Assembly: GCA_963669315.1 (NCBI GenBank)
Contig: OY770021.1
Coordinates: 1,364,001-1,428,000, forward strand
DNA length: 64,000 nucleotides
From: SZUA-547 sp963669315
GTDB lineage: Bacteria; Pseudomonadota; Alphaproteobacteria; Rhodobacterales; Rhodobacteraceae
Direction: 5' to 3'
Both the position numbers and the translations under genes were made by a program. The notes under the pieces are model-generated. The model worked only from the letters and a program-made list of their open reading frames with translations. It did no database searches and had not been told where the DNA came from. Below are positions 1-8,444 of this stretch, one piece after another. Every line of letters begins with the position of its first letter. The first letter of the stretch is position 1.

Positions 1-2
1 TC

Positions 3-398
3 TTCAACACCGTGCGTCCGGTTTGGCCGGGCATGCGCGATCGCGGCTTCGGCCGTGTGGTCGTGATCAGTTCGGTGAACGGCCAGAAGGGCCAGGCTGG
101 CCAGGTCAACTACGCCGCCACCAAGGCTGGCGATATCGGCATCGTCCGGTCGCTGGCGCAGGAGGGCGCATTCAAGGGCATCACCGCCAACGCCGTCTGC
201 CCGGGCTATATCGGCACCGAGATGGTCCGCGCCATCCCCGAGAAGGTGCTGAATGAGAAGATTATCCCGCAGATCCCAACCGGCCGCCTTGGCGAGCCGG
301 AAGAGATCGCGCGCTGCGTGGCCTTCCTGGCTTCGGACGATGCGGGCTTCATCAACGGCTCGACGATCTCGGCCAACGGCGCGCAGTTCTTCAGCTAA
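3..398 (+). CDS. phaB: Acetoacetyl-CoA reductase-like SDR (3' part)
   Basis: This is the C-terminal 131 residues of a short-chain dehydrogenase/reductase whose start lies before the window. It shows the SDR active-site region: Ser in VVISSVNGQ, then the Y-x-x-x-K pair in VNYAATKAGD, followed by NAVCPGYIGTEMV and a C-terminal GSTISANGAQ segment. The close spacing and the PGYIGTEMV and GRLGEPEEIA segments match acetoacetyl-CoA reductases (PhaB), which make (R)-3-hydroxybutyryl-CoA with NADPH for polyhydroxybutyrate synthesis in the cytoplasm. The cofactor-binding Rossmann half is missing, so the PhaB assignment over other SDRs such as FabG rests on the C-terminal half only. A terminator follows. 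Confidence 0.85.
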   Translation, partial: FNTVRPVWPGMRDRGFGRVVVISSVNGQKGQAGQVNYAATKAGDIGIVRSLAQEGAFKGITANAVCPGYIGTEMVRAIPEKVLNEKIIPQIPTGRLGEPEEIARCVAFLASDDAGFINGSTISANGAQFFS

Positions 399-421
399 GC
401 GACGCTGACTACAGCTTTGAG

Positions 422-450
422 AAGCCGGTCCCTCGGGGCCGGCTTTTTTC
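422..450 (+). terminator. Rho-independent terminator after phaB-like gene
   Basis: An 11-bp GC-rich stem, AAGCCGGTCCC pairing with GGGGCCGGCTT with one G-T wobble, closes over a two-base loop and is followed by a run of six T. It sits 23 bases after the stop codon of the reductase. Confidence 0.85.
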
Positions 451-546
451 GTTGCGCCCCCCGACTTCCACCACCTTCCGCCGCTTTTCAATCGCCGCCG
501 AAACGCCTAGGTCTTTTATGCGCCCGGGTTTCTAGGAGGATTGGAC

Positions 547-1287
547 GTGCGGATCGGGTTTCTGCAAACAGGCCACATCACCGGCGATGTCGCCGAGCGG
601 TTCGGGGACTATCCCGACATATACGGCCGTCTGCTCGCCAAAGCGGACCAAAACTTGGATTTCCGCGCCTTTCCGGTCGTCGACGGGGTCTTCCCTGACG
701 CGCCTGACGCCTGCGATGGCTGGCTGATCACCGGTTCGCGGCACGGCGTCTACGAGGATCTGCCGTGGATCGATCCCCTAAAGGACTTCCTGCGAGATAT
801 CCGCTCCGCGCGCGTCTCGCTGATCGGCGTCTGTTTCGGCCACCAAATCATGGCCGAAGCGTTCGGCGGCGCCGCCGGAAAGTCCGACAAGGGTTGGGGG
901 TGCGGCGCGCATCGCTATACATTCGTGGATGCGCCGTCCTGGATGACGGGCGCAGAGGGCGAGTACGCCAGCCACGCCATGCATCAGGACCAGGTTTCCA
1001 GGATTCCCGCGGACGCGGCGCTGTTGGCGACGTCTCCGTTTTGCGAATTCGCCGCCCTGACCTACGGCGACCCGGAGGCGCCCGAGGCGATCTCGGTTCA
1101 AAGCCACCCGGAATTCGACGCCGATCTCGAGAGGGTGCTGATTGAGTTGCGCGCAGGCGCGGGCGTGCCGCAGGTTCTGGCGGATACGGCGTTGGCCTCG
1201 CTTGGGGGTCCGGTCAACAATGACGACTTCGCACGCTGGTTCGTCGACTATCTGAAACTGGCCGCCGCCCGGCGACAGGCGGCGTGA
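547..1287 (+). CDS. Type 1 glutamine amidotransferase (class I GATase)
   Basis: A 246-residue stand-alone class I glutamine amidotransferase. The nucleophile elbow is GVCFGHQIMAEAFGG with Cys near residue 96, and the His-x-Glu pair lies in SHPEFD near residue 180. GMP synthase-like amidotransferases of this type hydrolyse glutamine or act on gamma-glutamyl compounds; the substrate cannot be read from sequence. I start at GTG 547 because a strong AGGAGGA lies at 534-540, which leaves six bases; the in-frame TTG at 541 would abut the ribosome binding site. The stop overlaps the GTG of the next gene by four bases, so the two are probably co-translated. Confidence 0.85.
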   Translation: MRIGFLQTGHITGDVAERFGDYPDIYGRLLAKADQNLDFRAFPVVDGVFPDAPDACDGWLITGSRHGVYEDLPWIDPLKDFLRDIRSARVSLIGVCFGHQIMAEAFGGAAGKSDKGWGCGAHRYTFVDAPSWMTGAEGEYASHAMHQDQVSRIPADAALLATSPFCEFAALTYGDPEAPEAISVQSHPEFDADLERVLIELRAGAGVPQVLADTALASLGGPVNNDDFARWFVDYLKLAAARRQAA

Positions 1288-2195
1288 CCGGCGCGGGGCT
1301 GGCGGCGCGACGACGTGCGACCGCGATCGGTTTCGGCGCCGTTCTGATGTGGTCCCTGCTAGCGCTCTTCACCGTGCTGTCGGGCCGGACGCCGCCGTTC
1401 CAACTGGCGGCCATGTGCCTGCTGGTCGGCGGCGCGATCGGCGTGTACGATCTGGCTCGCAAGCGGCTGCCGCTGTCAGCTGCTCTGCCCCGCAGCCCGG
1501 CGATATGGGCGCTGGGGATCGGCGGCATATTCGGCTATCACGCGCTCTACTTCACGGCGCTTCGCAATGCTCCGCCGGCCGAAGCCGGTCTGATCGCCTA
1601 TCTCTGGCCGCTTCTGATCGTGTTGCTTTCGGGCCTGCTGCCGGGCGAGCGATTGCGCTTGCCTCAAGTATTGGGCGCGTTACTGGCCTTCGGCGGAGCG
1701 GCGATGATCCTCGGCGGGGCGGATGGCGCACTGTCCTTCCAAAGCGCGCACGCGCTGGGCTTCGCCGCCGCGGCGGGATGCGCGTTGGTCTGGTCCGGGT
1801 ATTCGGTCCTATCGCGGCGGGCGGGCGAGACGCCTACCTCGGCCGTAACCGGGTTTTGCCTCGTTGCGAGCATCCTGTCGGCGCTTTGCCATCTTGGGTT
1901 TGAGAGCACGGTCTGGCCCGAGGACTGGGTTCAGTGGGGCGCAGTGCTCGCGCTCGGGCTGGGGCCGGTTGGAGGCGCGTTTTATCTGTGGGATGTCGGC
2001 GTCAAACGCGGAGACATTCAGTTGCTGGGGGTCGCGTCTTACGCCGCGCCGCTGCTTTCGACGCTGGTCCTGATTGTCGCCGGGATGGCGGAAGCGGGAA
2101 CGGTTCTGATCGCCGCGGCCGGCCTGATCGCGGGCGGCGCGGCGCTGGCGGCGTTGGGAGGGCGCGCGACCGCATCAGCCAAGCGCCAAGGCTGA
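1284..2195 (+). CDS. EamA/DMT-family exporter, YddG-like
   Basis: A 303-residue inner-membrane protein with about ten hydrophobic segments arranged as two EamA repeats. The N-terminal segment (ATAIGFGAVLMWSLLALFT) and the overall length resemble the YddG branch of the drug/metabolite transporter superfamily, which exports aromatic amino acids in enterobacteria; the actual substrate here is unknown. Translation starts at GTG, overlapping the stop of the amidotransferase gene (GTGA), so the two are translationally coupled. The pairing could mean that a product of the amidotransferase is exported, but that is inference. Confidence 0.85.
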   Translation: MTGAGLAARRRATAIGFGAVLMWSLLALFTVLSGRTPPFQLAAMCLLVGGAIGVYDLARKRLPLSAALPRSPAIWALGIGGIFGYHALYFTALRNAPPAEAGLIAYLWPLLIVLLSGLLPGERLRLPQVLGALLAFGGAAMILGGADGALSFQSAHALGFAAAAGCALVWSGYSVLSRRAGETPTSAVTGFCLVASILSALCHLGFESTVWPEDWVQWGAVLALGLGPVGGAFYLWDVGVKRGDIQLLGVASYAAPLLSTLVLIVAGMAEAGTVLIAAAGLIAGGAALAALGGRATASAKRQG

Positions 2196-2200
2196 GCCCT

Positions 2201-2233
2201 AAAATAGAAAACGCCCGGATCGATGCCCGGGCG
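2201..2233 (-). terminator. Rho-independent terminator of the ydcH-like gene
   Basis: Read on the minus strand this is a GC hairpin (CGCCCGG...CCGGGCG type, loop GCATCGAT) followed by TTTTCTATTTT. It lies about 25 bases past the stop of the small minus-strand gene. It faces the end of the plus-strand exporter gene. Confidence 0.75.
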
Positions 2234-2258
2234 CCGGTTGATATCGTTGCGATTTAAC

Positions 2259-2432
2259 CTAGTGCTGGGTAGCGGACAGGCGGACGATTTCCTCTTTGAT
2301 CCGAAGCTTCTCGCGCTTCAGCGCGGTGATTTGGAGGTCGTCCGACCCGGGGCTTCGCTGTTCCTCCTCAATCCGAGTGGAGAGAATTTCATGTTTCTTC
2401 CGCAACTCGGTCAAGTGAGAAGACAGGTTCAT
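2259..2432 (-). CDS. YdcH/DUF465 family small protein
   Basis: A short gene of 57 codons that is easily missed. It starts at ATG 2432, seven bases after a perfect GGAGG, and ends in TAG. The product begins MNLSSHLTELRKKHEILS and ends in a Lys/Arg/Glu-rich helical segment (ITALKREKLRIKEEIVRL). The length, the paired helices and the LKREKLRIKEEI-type segment are those of the DUF465/YdcH family of small soluble helical-hairpin proteins, common in Alphaproteobacteria and of unknown function. It has its own ribosome binding site and terminator and appears to be a monocistronic unit. Confidence 0.85.
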   Translation of the reverse strand: MNLSSHLTELRKKHEILSTRIEEEQRSPGSDDLQITALKREKLRIKEEIVRLSATQH

Positions 2433-2635
2433 CGCGGCACCTCCATTGCTGTTCCAACCCCGGAATTAGACCATCAAAATGTGCGGTCTGTCACCTGTTT
2501 CATATTCCTGCTTACGGGAAAGGCGGTTGCGGGACGTCTTGCCGCGGCCCGGAGCCCAGAATCCGCATCCAAGTGATTCTCCGGGCGGTCGCAAAGGACC
2601 ATCAGCCGCGAATCAACTTGCGCTCTGTCTGCGGT

Positions 2636-3544
2636 TTAGATGGCGCGGCGGTTGGAGACGTGGTGGGCTGTGCGGGCGCTGCGAAACCTTCCTGTGCCTT
2701 CAAGCACAATCAACAGGCCGCTCGCGGCGACTACCGACATGCCGGTCACGGTTACCATGGTCGGGATCTCTCCGAACAGGAAATAGCCGACGAGACCTGC
2801 GGTCAGCAGGTTGAAATACATGAACGGCGACAGCGTCGTGGCGTCGGCGAAGCGATAGGCGAAGATGGTCAGGAAGTGGCAAAGCGCCGACAGCCCGCCC
2901 ATGGCGGCGATTTGAAGGACCACGCCCCAATCCAGCGACGGGATTCCGCGCCAAAATGCGAACGGCGCCAGCATAGCTGAGCCTAGCAGGCATTGGATGG
3001 CGAGGGTCGAGAGGTCGTCGCCGGTGTCAGCCACGCGCCGCGTCGCTGTCAGATAGCACCCGAACAGTGCCCCCGCGCCGAGGGCCAGAAACGCGCCGGG
3101 CGCCAGCGCCCCCTCCGGCCGCACGATCAGGATGGCCCCGCCGAATCCCAGCGCGACGCCCGCGACCCGCAGGATGGTGGCGCGCTCTTTCAGGACCAGA
3201 ATGGCGAGCACGGTGGAGACGATCGGCGCGATGAAGAACGCGCCCAGCGCGTCGGCCATAGGAGCCTGCGACAACGCCATGATCAGCAGCGTCATGGCGC
3301 CCATCAACATGGCGGTGCGAGCGATCTGCCCGCTCCAGTCGCTTTTGGGCGCGACGATTGGCCTGCGCAAAAGCGCGGCGACCGCCAGCGCAACGCATCC
3401 GGCGGCGAAGTATCTGGAAAAACTTATGAAAAACGGAGATTGCCCGTCGCTGAGATTCTTGGCCGCCGCATCCACGAAAGGAACAACGGTCATGGCGGCG
3501 AGCAACAGCGCGACGCCGAGGCTTTGAGCCCGGCGCCGCCTCAC
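2636..3544 (-). CDS. EamA/DMT-family transporter
   Basis: A 302-residue integral membrane protein with two EamA domains and about ten predicted membrane spans, for example in MRRRRAQSLGVALLLAAM and LGAFFIAPIVSTVLAILVL. It belongs to the drug/metabolite transporter superfamily; the substrate is not predictable. The GTG start at 3544 overlaps the stop of the upstream M20 amidohydrolase gene by four bases, so the two form an operon. An exporter coupled to an amidase may move a product of deacylation, which is inference. It is a different subfamily from the YddG-like protein at 1284. Confidence 0.85.
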   Translation of the reverse strand: MRRRRAQSLGVALLLAAMTVVPFVDAAAKNLSDGQSPFFISFSRYFAAGCVALAVAALLRRPIVAPKSDWSGQIARTAMLMGAMTLLIMALSQAPMADALGAFFIAPIVSTVLAILVLKERATILRVAGVALGFGGAILIVRPEGALAPGAFLALGAGALFGCYLTATRRVADTGDDLSTLAIQCLLGSAMLAPFAFWRGIPSLDWGVVLQIAAMGGLSALCHFLTIFAYRFADATTLSPFMYFNLLTAGLVGYFLFGEIPTMVTVTGMSVVAASGLLIVLEGTGRFRSARTAHHVSNRRAI

Positions 3545-4737
3545 CCGCCGCCTCTATCTCGCAATGGCAGCGCGGTTTCCACAAGCCGTGTCCAATAGGC
3601 GACTCCGAGGGGCGCGACCTCATCATTGAAGTCGTAGTCGGGGTGATGCAGCGGCGCGGTGTCGCCATTGCCGATGAAAACGAAAGCGCCCGGTTTTTCT
3701 CGTGCGAGAAAGGCGAAATCCTCTCCGCCCATGGTCGGCGGCCAGTCCCGATTGACGCGATCCGGGCCAACCAGCCCATCCAGAACGTCGGCGGCGAACG
3801 CGGCCTCCTTCGCTTCATTGACCGTCGGCGGATAGGGGTTCGGCGCGCGCTCCACCTCCGCCGTCATGCCATAGGCGTCGGCGATGGAATGGGCGACCTG
3901 TTCGATCGCGTCATGAACCTGCGCATCCACATCCTCATCGAAACTGCGTACGGTGCCGGTCAGCACCGCGGTTTCAGGGATGACGTTGAAGGCGGTTCCG
4001 GCGTGGAATTGGGTGATCGAGATCACCACGGGGTGCAGCGGATCGGTCATCCGCGAGACGATGCTTTGCAGCGCCGTGACGATCTGCGCCCCTGCGACAA
4101 TCGGGTCGCGCGCGCGGTCCGGTTTCGCGGCGTGCCCGCCACGACCGGTAAGTGTGATGGAAATTTCATCGGCCGCGGCCATCACCGGCCCCGGACGCAC
4201 CGAGAATTCTCCGGCCGTCATGCGCGGCCAGTTGTGCATGCCATACACCGCCCGGCACGGGAATCTGTCGAAAAGCCCGTCTTCGATCATTGCTTTGGCT
4301 CCCGCCCCGCCTTCCTCGGCGGGCTGGAACACAAAGACGACAGAGCCGTTGAAATTCCGTGAATCGGCCAATCGTTTGGCGGCGCCCAGCAGCATTGTGG
4401 TGTGCCCGTCATGGCCGCAGGCGTGCATCACGCCAGGGATCGTGGAGCGGTGCTCGCGAGCTTCATCGGCCTCGTGGATCGGCAGGGCGTCCATATCGGC
4501 GCGCAGAAGCACCGTCTCCGCCTCACCGCCCCGCCCGTCGCCGCCATGCAGCAGGCCGACGACGCCGGTGCCGCCGACGCCCTCATGCACTTCGTCCATC
4601 CCGAACGCGCGCAGTTTCCCCGCCACCACGCCCGCGGTGCGCTGTTCCTTGTAGGCTAGTTCGGGATGGCGGTGGAGATCCCGCCGCCAGGTCTCAAGCT
4701 CCGCCCCAAGGGCCGCGATGGAATTGTCGAGAGGCAT
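3541..4737 (-). CDS. M20-family amidohydrolase (hippurate hydrolase-like)
   Basis: A cytoplasmic metallopeptidase-family amidohydrolase of about 398 residues. The M20 signatures are visible: LHRHPELAYKE near the N terminus, ACGHDGHTTMLLGAAK with a metal-binding His, and the catalytic EE pair in PAEEGGAGAKAM. The family (HipO, IAA-amino acid hydrolase, N-acyl-amino acid amidohydrolases) releases amino acids from N-acyl conjugates using two metal ions. The start is taken at the ATG before PLDNSIAALGAELETWRRDLHRHPE; upstream in-frame ATG (4767) and TTG (4794) codons are alternatives. It overlaps the downstream EamA exporter gene by four bases. Confidence 0.88.
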   Translation of the reverse strand: MPLDNSIAALGAELETWRRDLHRHPELAYKEQRTAGVVAGKLRAFGMDEVHEGVGGTGVVGLLHGGDGRGGEAETVLLRADMDALPIHEADEAREHRSTIPGVMHACGHDGHTTMLLGAAKRLADSRNFNGSVVFVFQPAEEGGAGAKAMIEDGLFDRFPCRAVYGMHNWPRMTAGEFSVRPGPVMAAADEISITLTGRGGHAAKPDRARDPIVAGAQIVTALQSIVSRMTDPLHPVVISITQFHAGTAFNVIPETAVLTGTVRSFDEDVDAQVHDAIEQVAHSIADAYGMTAEVERAPNPYPPTVNEAKEAAFAADVLDGLVGPDRVNRDWPPTMGGEDFAFLAREKPGAFVFIGNGDTAPLHHPDYDFNDEVAPLGVAYWTRLVETALPLRDRGGG

Positions 4738-4830
4738 GGCGCCCGTCCGTTGCTCTGTGTGGGACATATTCAACTTTTGCGCGACTTTCGTCAACGCCCC
4801 TCCATCATGTCGTGTTGTCGCGCATATCGC

Positions 4831-5610
4831 CTATGCGCGGTCGTGCAATTCGATTGGCGCGGCGTCCCGCAGGATCGCCCGCGCCGCCGGGGTCGCATCG
4901 TCCTCATCCCGTTCGTGTTCGCCAGCATGCAAAATCAGCGGCGCTTGCAGCGTGAACCGCCCCTTTGCGCCCTTGCGCGCGCCGATCAGAACCCGCTTTG
5001 CGTCCCGCCCCGTCCTCGGCTGAAGCGGTAACAGGCGCGTCGCTCCCGCGCGGCCGAGCAACGCCGCCAGAATCTCGGGCGCGCGTTCGGACCGCTGGAT
5101 GATCGTGATCCAACCGCCGGGGCGCAGCCTGCGCAGCCCGGCCGCGACCCAACCAGCGACATCCAGCTCGCCCTCTCGGTTGGCGGCATCCTTTGCGGGG
5201 ACGGGCGAGGGGATCGACGCCTGACTCGCATGATAGGGCGGATTGAGCATGACGTGATCAAAACTCAGCGACTTCAGCGCCTGTAGGGGCCGGGCGACAT
5301 CGCCCTCATGGACGGTAAGCGCAGCCCCGTTAAGCACCGCGTTTTCCCGCGCCAGCGCAGCGTAGTCCGCCTGCAACTCCAGCCCGTGCAGGTTCAATTC
5401 CGGAACCCGCGCGGCCAAACAAAGCGACGCGGCGCCGACGCCGCAGCCCAGATCCAGCACGCTTTCGCCCGGTCGCGCCGGAACGGCGGCGGCCAGCAAC
5501 ACCGGGTCAGTGGCGGCGCGATATCCTTCGCGCGGCTGCAACAGCCGCACCCGACCGCCGAGGATGTGATCCTCGGTCACCGTTCCCAGCGATTGCGCGG
5601 CTTCAGCCAT
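4831..5610 (-). CDS. tRNA1(Val) (adenine37-N6)-methyltransferase-like
   Basis: A 259-residue SAM-dependent methyltransferase. The SAM-binding motif I is LDLGCGVGAASL and the catalytic N6-adenine motif is NPPY (LNPPYHAS). The N-terminal ILGGRVRLLQPREGYRAATDPVLLAA block is typical of the TrmN6/YfiC family, which methylates A37 of tRNA1(Val) in the anticodon loop. The exact RNA target in this organism is inferred. It lies three bases downstream of the DUF2007 gene, so the two are co-transcribed. Confidence 0.82.
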   Translation of the reverse strand: MAEAAQSLGTVTEDHILGGRVRLLQPREGYRAATDPVLLAAAVPARPGESVLDLGCGVGAASLCLAARVPELNLHGLELQADYAALARENAVLNGAALTVHEGDVARPLQALKSLSFDHVMLNPPYHASQASIPSPVPAKDAANREGELDVAGWVAAGLRRLRPGGWITIIQRSERAPEILAALLGRAGATRLLPLQPRTGRDAKRVLIGARKGAKGRFTLQAPLILHAGEHERDEDDATPAARAILRDAAPIELHDRA

Positions 5611-5613
5611 GGC

Positions 5614-5835
5614 TTACCGACGCTCCGACAGCTCAAACTCGTTGTCCTTCAAGATCGCACGGGCGCGAAAGACGTCACGCTGATGCACCATCACCCGGCG
5701 CGGCAGAAACCCGAGCGACCCCTCGACCGCGCTCGTATGGACGTCGAAGACGATGCAGTCTATATCCTCGGCCGCGAGCAATGCGCTCGCGAAAGAGATC
5801 ATTGTCGGATCATTGGTGCGAAAAAGCTCTTCCAT
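5614..5835 (-). CDS. DUF2007 family small protein
   Basis: A 73-residue protein that begins MEELFRTNDPTMISFASALL and ends LKDNEFELSERR. It matches DUF2007 (putative signal transducing protein, PII-like fold) in length and in the pattern of an alpha/beta domain starting with a helix and the motif AEDIDCIVFD. Function is unknown. It starts 51 bases from the oppositely oriented polyprenyl synthase gene, so the region between carries divergent promoters, and it precedes the methyltransferase gene by three bases. Confidence 0.8.
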   Translation of the reverse strand: MEELFRTNDPTMISFASALLAAEDIDCIVFDVHTSAVEGSLGFLPRRVMVHQRDVFRARAILKDNEFELSERR

Positions 5836-5886
5836 GGTTTCGTTCTATCCGGCCCAGTGGATCCCTGCCAGAAGGATGCGCCGCAC

Positions 5887-6924
5887 GTGACTGTCGCAGC
5901 AGCCGAGCCCAAGGCCAAAAACCCCTCAGAGGGCGACGACCTCGCCAACGCCTTCCCGCGCCTCAAGGCGATGGTGGAGGATGATCTTGCGCGCACGGAC
6001 GCGTTGATCACCGAACGGATGGCGAGTCAGCACGCTCCGCTGATCCCGACTCTGGCCAGTCATTTGATCGAGGCGGGCGGCAAGCGGTTGCGGCCGATCT
6101 TGACGCTCGCCAGCGCGCAGCTCTGCGGCTATCAGGGCGACTCGCATGTGAAACTGGCCGCCGCGGTGGAGTTCATCCATTCGGCCACTTTGCTGCATGA
6201 CGACGTGGTGGATGAAAGCGACCTCAGGCGTGGACGGCAGACGGCGAATTTCCGCTGGGGCAACAAGAACTCCATCCTGGTCGGCGACTACGTCTTCGCG
6301 CGCTCCTTCCAGCTGATGGTCGAGACGAATTCGATCGACGCGCTGCGCATTCTGTCCGACGCCTCCGCGGTGATCGCCGAGGGCGAGGTGTTGCAACTGG
6401 CGATGCAGAACGACCTTTCCACAGGCGAAGACACGTATTTTCAGGTGATCCGCGGCAAGACCGCCGCGCTTTTTTCCGCAGCCGCCGAGGTTGGCGCGGT
6501 GATCGCCAGCGAAAGCGCCGAGAAACAGGCGGCGCTGCGCGAATATGGCGACCGGCTTGGCGTCGCGTTTCAAATTGCGGACGACCTGCTGGACTATGGC
6601 GGATCCTCCGCCGCACTCGGAAAGAATGTCGGCGACGATTTCCGCGAAGGGAAAATCACCCTGCCCGTGCTGATCGCCTATGACCGCGCGGATGACGAGG
6701 GCAAGGCGTTCTGGCGCCGGGTGATCGAAAAGCGCGACCAGAACGAGGGTGATCTGGGGCAAGCGCTGGAACTGCTGGCCTCGACCGGCGCGCTGACCGA
6801 GACCCGCCGAAAGGCGAACCTGCACGCACTCGCCGCGCGAGATTCGTTGAACGTATTTCCGGAAAGCGAGCTGCGCGACGCGCTGCGCGATCTGGTGGCG
6901 TTTGTGGTGGCTCGGACGAGCTAA
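5887..6924 (+). CDS. ispB: Polyprenyl (octaprenyl/solanesyl-type) diphosphate synthase
   Basis: A 345-residue trans-prenyltransferase that elongates farnesyl diphosphate with isopentenyl diphosphate to make the long ubiquinone side chain. The first Asp-rich motif is HDDVVDESDLRRGR near residue 105 and the second is DDLLDYGG; GGKRLRP is the substrate-binding segment. The GTG at 5887 follows AAGGA at 5872-5876 and gives the usual family N terminus. The open frame continues upstream to 5308, but that part lies antisense to two genes and is not credible. Chain length cannot be set from sequence. The stop overlaps the convergent LysE gene by four bases. Confidence 0.92.
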   Translation: MTVAAAEPKAKNPSEGDDLANAFPRLKAMVEDDLARTDALITERMASQHAPLIPTLASHLIEAGGKRLRPILTLASAQLCGYQGDSHVKLAAAVEFIHSATLLHDDVVDESDLRRGRQTANFRWGNKNSILVGDYVFARSFQLMVETNSIDALRILSDASAVIAEGEVLQLAMQNDLSTGEDTYFQVIRGKTAALFSAAAEVGAVIASESAEKQAALREYGDRLGVAFQIADDLLDYGGSSAALGKNVGDDFREGKITLPVLIAYDRADDEGKAFWRRVIEKRDQNEGDLGQALELLASTGALTETRRKANLHALAARDSLNVFPESELRDALRDLVAFVVARTS

Positions 6925-7544
6925 ACCCGGCTCGACGCCGCGGTCAGCGCGCCCATGCCGATCAACGCCGCGCCGCCGCCCCGGTTCAACGCCTTCAGGA
7001 CGCCGGGTCGGCGGAGCTTCACTCGCAATGTGCCCGCGGCCAGCGCGTAAGCGCCCGCATTGACCGCCGCCAGCGCCACGAAGGTCGCCACCATGATCGA
7101 GAGTTGAGGCGTCAACGGCGCGGCCGCGTCGATGAACTGCGGGACAAATGCGATAAAGAAGACGATGCTTTTGGGATTGGTGGCGGTCACCGCGAAGGCG
7201 TGAACAGCGATATTCGGCCCGCTGGCCTCTGCGCGTTTGCCTTTCAGGTCTCCCAGTCCAGCATCCGAGCGCCAGAGCTTCACCCCCAGCCAGACCAGAT
7301 AGAGGCCGCCCGCGATTTTTAGCACAGTGAACAGCGTCGAGGAGGCGACCAGCAGCGCGCCCAAGCCCGCCACCGCCGCCGTCATCGCAACCAAATCGCC
7401 CAGCGCCACGCCGCCCACGGTCCAGAGCGCCGTCCGACGCCCGGCGCCCAGCGCATAGGCGCAGACCAGCAATACCGTCGGGCCGGGAATCAGCAACACG
7501 ACGGTGGAGGCGACGGAAAAGGCGAGCCAAGTCTCAATGCTCAT
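6921..7544 (-). CDS. LysE/RhtB-family exporter
   Basis: A 207-residue membrane protein with about six hydrophobic spans starting MSIETWLAFSVASTVVLLIPGPTVLLV. The IPGPT motif in the first span is the family hallmark of LysE/RhtB amino-acid and metabolite exporters. The substrate is unknown. I start at ATG 7544, which overlaps the stop of ispE by one base (TGATG), rather than at the longer in-frame start. The stop overlaps the end of the converging prenyl synthase gene. Confidence 0.88.
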   Translation of the reverse strand: MSIETWLAFSVASTVVLLIPGPTVLLVCAYALGAGRRTALWTVGGVALGDLVAMTAAVAGLGALLVASSTLFTVLKIAGGLYLVWLGVKLWRSDAGLGDLKGKRAEASGPNIAVHAFAVTATNPKSIVFFIAFVPQFIDAAAPLTPQLSIMVATFVALAAVNAGAYALAAGTLRVKLRRPGVLKALNRGGGAALIGMGALTAASSRV

Positions 7545-8434
7545 CAGGCGCTCTCCTTGCCTGGATCGTAAGCCGGAACCCGCGCCGCGGCCACCCACCA
7601 GTCAGGGCGGCGGGCGCGGATTTCGTTCGCCGCGGCCAGGGCGGCGGCCTCTGCCGCGAATGGCGCGAAGCAGGTTGCCCCCGATCCGGTCATGCGCGCG
7701 AAACGCGACCCCACCCGGCCTTGCAATGCGTCCAGCGCCTCTCCGATCACCGGGCGCAGGCGCTTCGCAGGCGGCTCCAGATCATTACGCTGCGCCATCA
7801 GCCAGCCGGACAGTTCGTCCAGAGACCTGAACTTGGCGGGTGCGGGCGATAGCGGCGCATTGTCATACGCGGTCAGCGCGGCGAAAACCTCTGCGGTGGA
7901 GGTTGCGACCAGCGGGTTGACCAGCACCAGCCAGAACTCGGGCGTCGCAGGCGCGGGCGCAAGACGTTCACCTACACCCGACATGAACGCAGAGCGTTGG
8001 GCCAGACAGACCGGGACGTCGGCGCCCAGTTCAAGCGCCAGCGCAGCCAGCCGCTCGGAGTCGGGATCGAAGCCCCAGAGCCGCGTCAACGCCCTGAGCG
8101 TCGCAGCCGCATCTGCCGAGCCGCCGCCCATGCCGCTGGTGATCGGCAGGTTCTTTTGCAGGAGGATCGCGGCGCCCGCCGGCCCCTGCCTCAGCTCCTC
8201 AGCAGCGCGCAACACCAGATTTTCAGGCCCGGCGTCAAGCTCCGCTGCGAAGGGACCGTCCAGCGCCAGCGACAGCGTTTCGGCCGCCTCAACGGTCAGC
8301 CTGTCCCCGATCTCCGGAAACATGACGAGACTGTCCAGCAGGTGATAGCCGTCCGCGCGTCGGCCGGTCACATGCAGGCAGAGATTGATCTTTGCATGGG
8401 CGTGTTCAGTGATCTCAATCGGCCGCAGCGTCAT
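7544..8434 (-). CDS. ispE: 4-diphosphocytidyl-2-C-methyl-D-erythritol kinase
   Basis: A 296-residue GHMP kinase that phosphorylates CDP-methylerythritol in the MEP route to isoprenoids. The N-terminal EHAHAKINLCLHVTGRRADGYH block and the ATP-binding PITSGMGGGSADAAAT motif are diagnostic for IspE, and a C-terminal MTGSGATCFAPF segment completes the fold. The start at ATG 8434 gives the normal length; the open frame runs on to 8773 inside the TPR gene but lacks homology there. The gene begins 10 bases after the TPR gene ends and overlaps the LysE start. Confidence 0.95.
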   Translation of the reverse strand: MTLRPIEITEHAHAKINLCLHVTGRRADGYHLLDSLVMFPEIGDRLTVEAAETLSLALDGPFAAELDAGPENLVLRAAEELRQGPAGAAILLQKNLPITSGMGGGSADAAATLRALTRLWGFDPDSERLAALALELGADVPVCLAQRSAFMSGVGERLAPAPATPEFWLVLVNPLVATSTAEVFAALTAYDNAPLSPAPAKFRSLDELSGWLMAQRNDLEPPAKRLRPVIGEALDALQGRVGSRFARMTGSGATCFAPFAAEAAALAAANEIRARRPDWWVAAARVPAYDPGKESA

Positions 8435-8444
8435 CGCGCCGGGA

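Noticed and set aside
5308..5886. Upstream extension of the polyprenyl synthase frame giving a 538-residue protein
   Set aside because: It lies antisense to two well-supported genes, and a GTG with a ribosome binding site at 5887 gives the normal family length.
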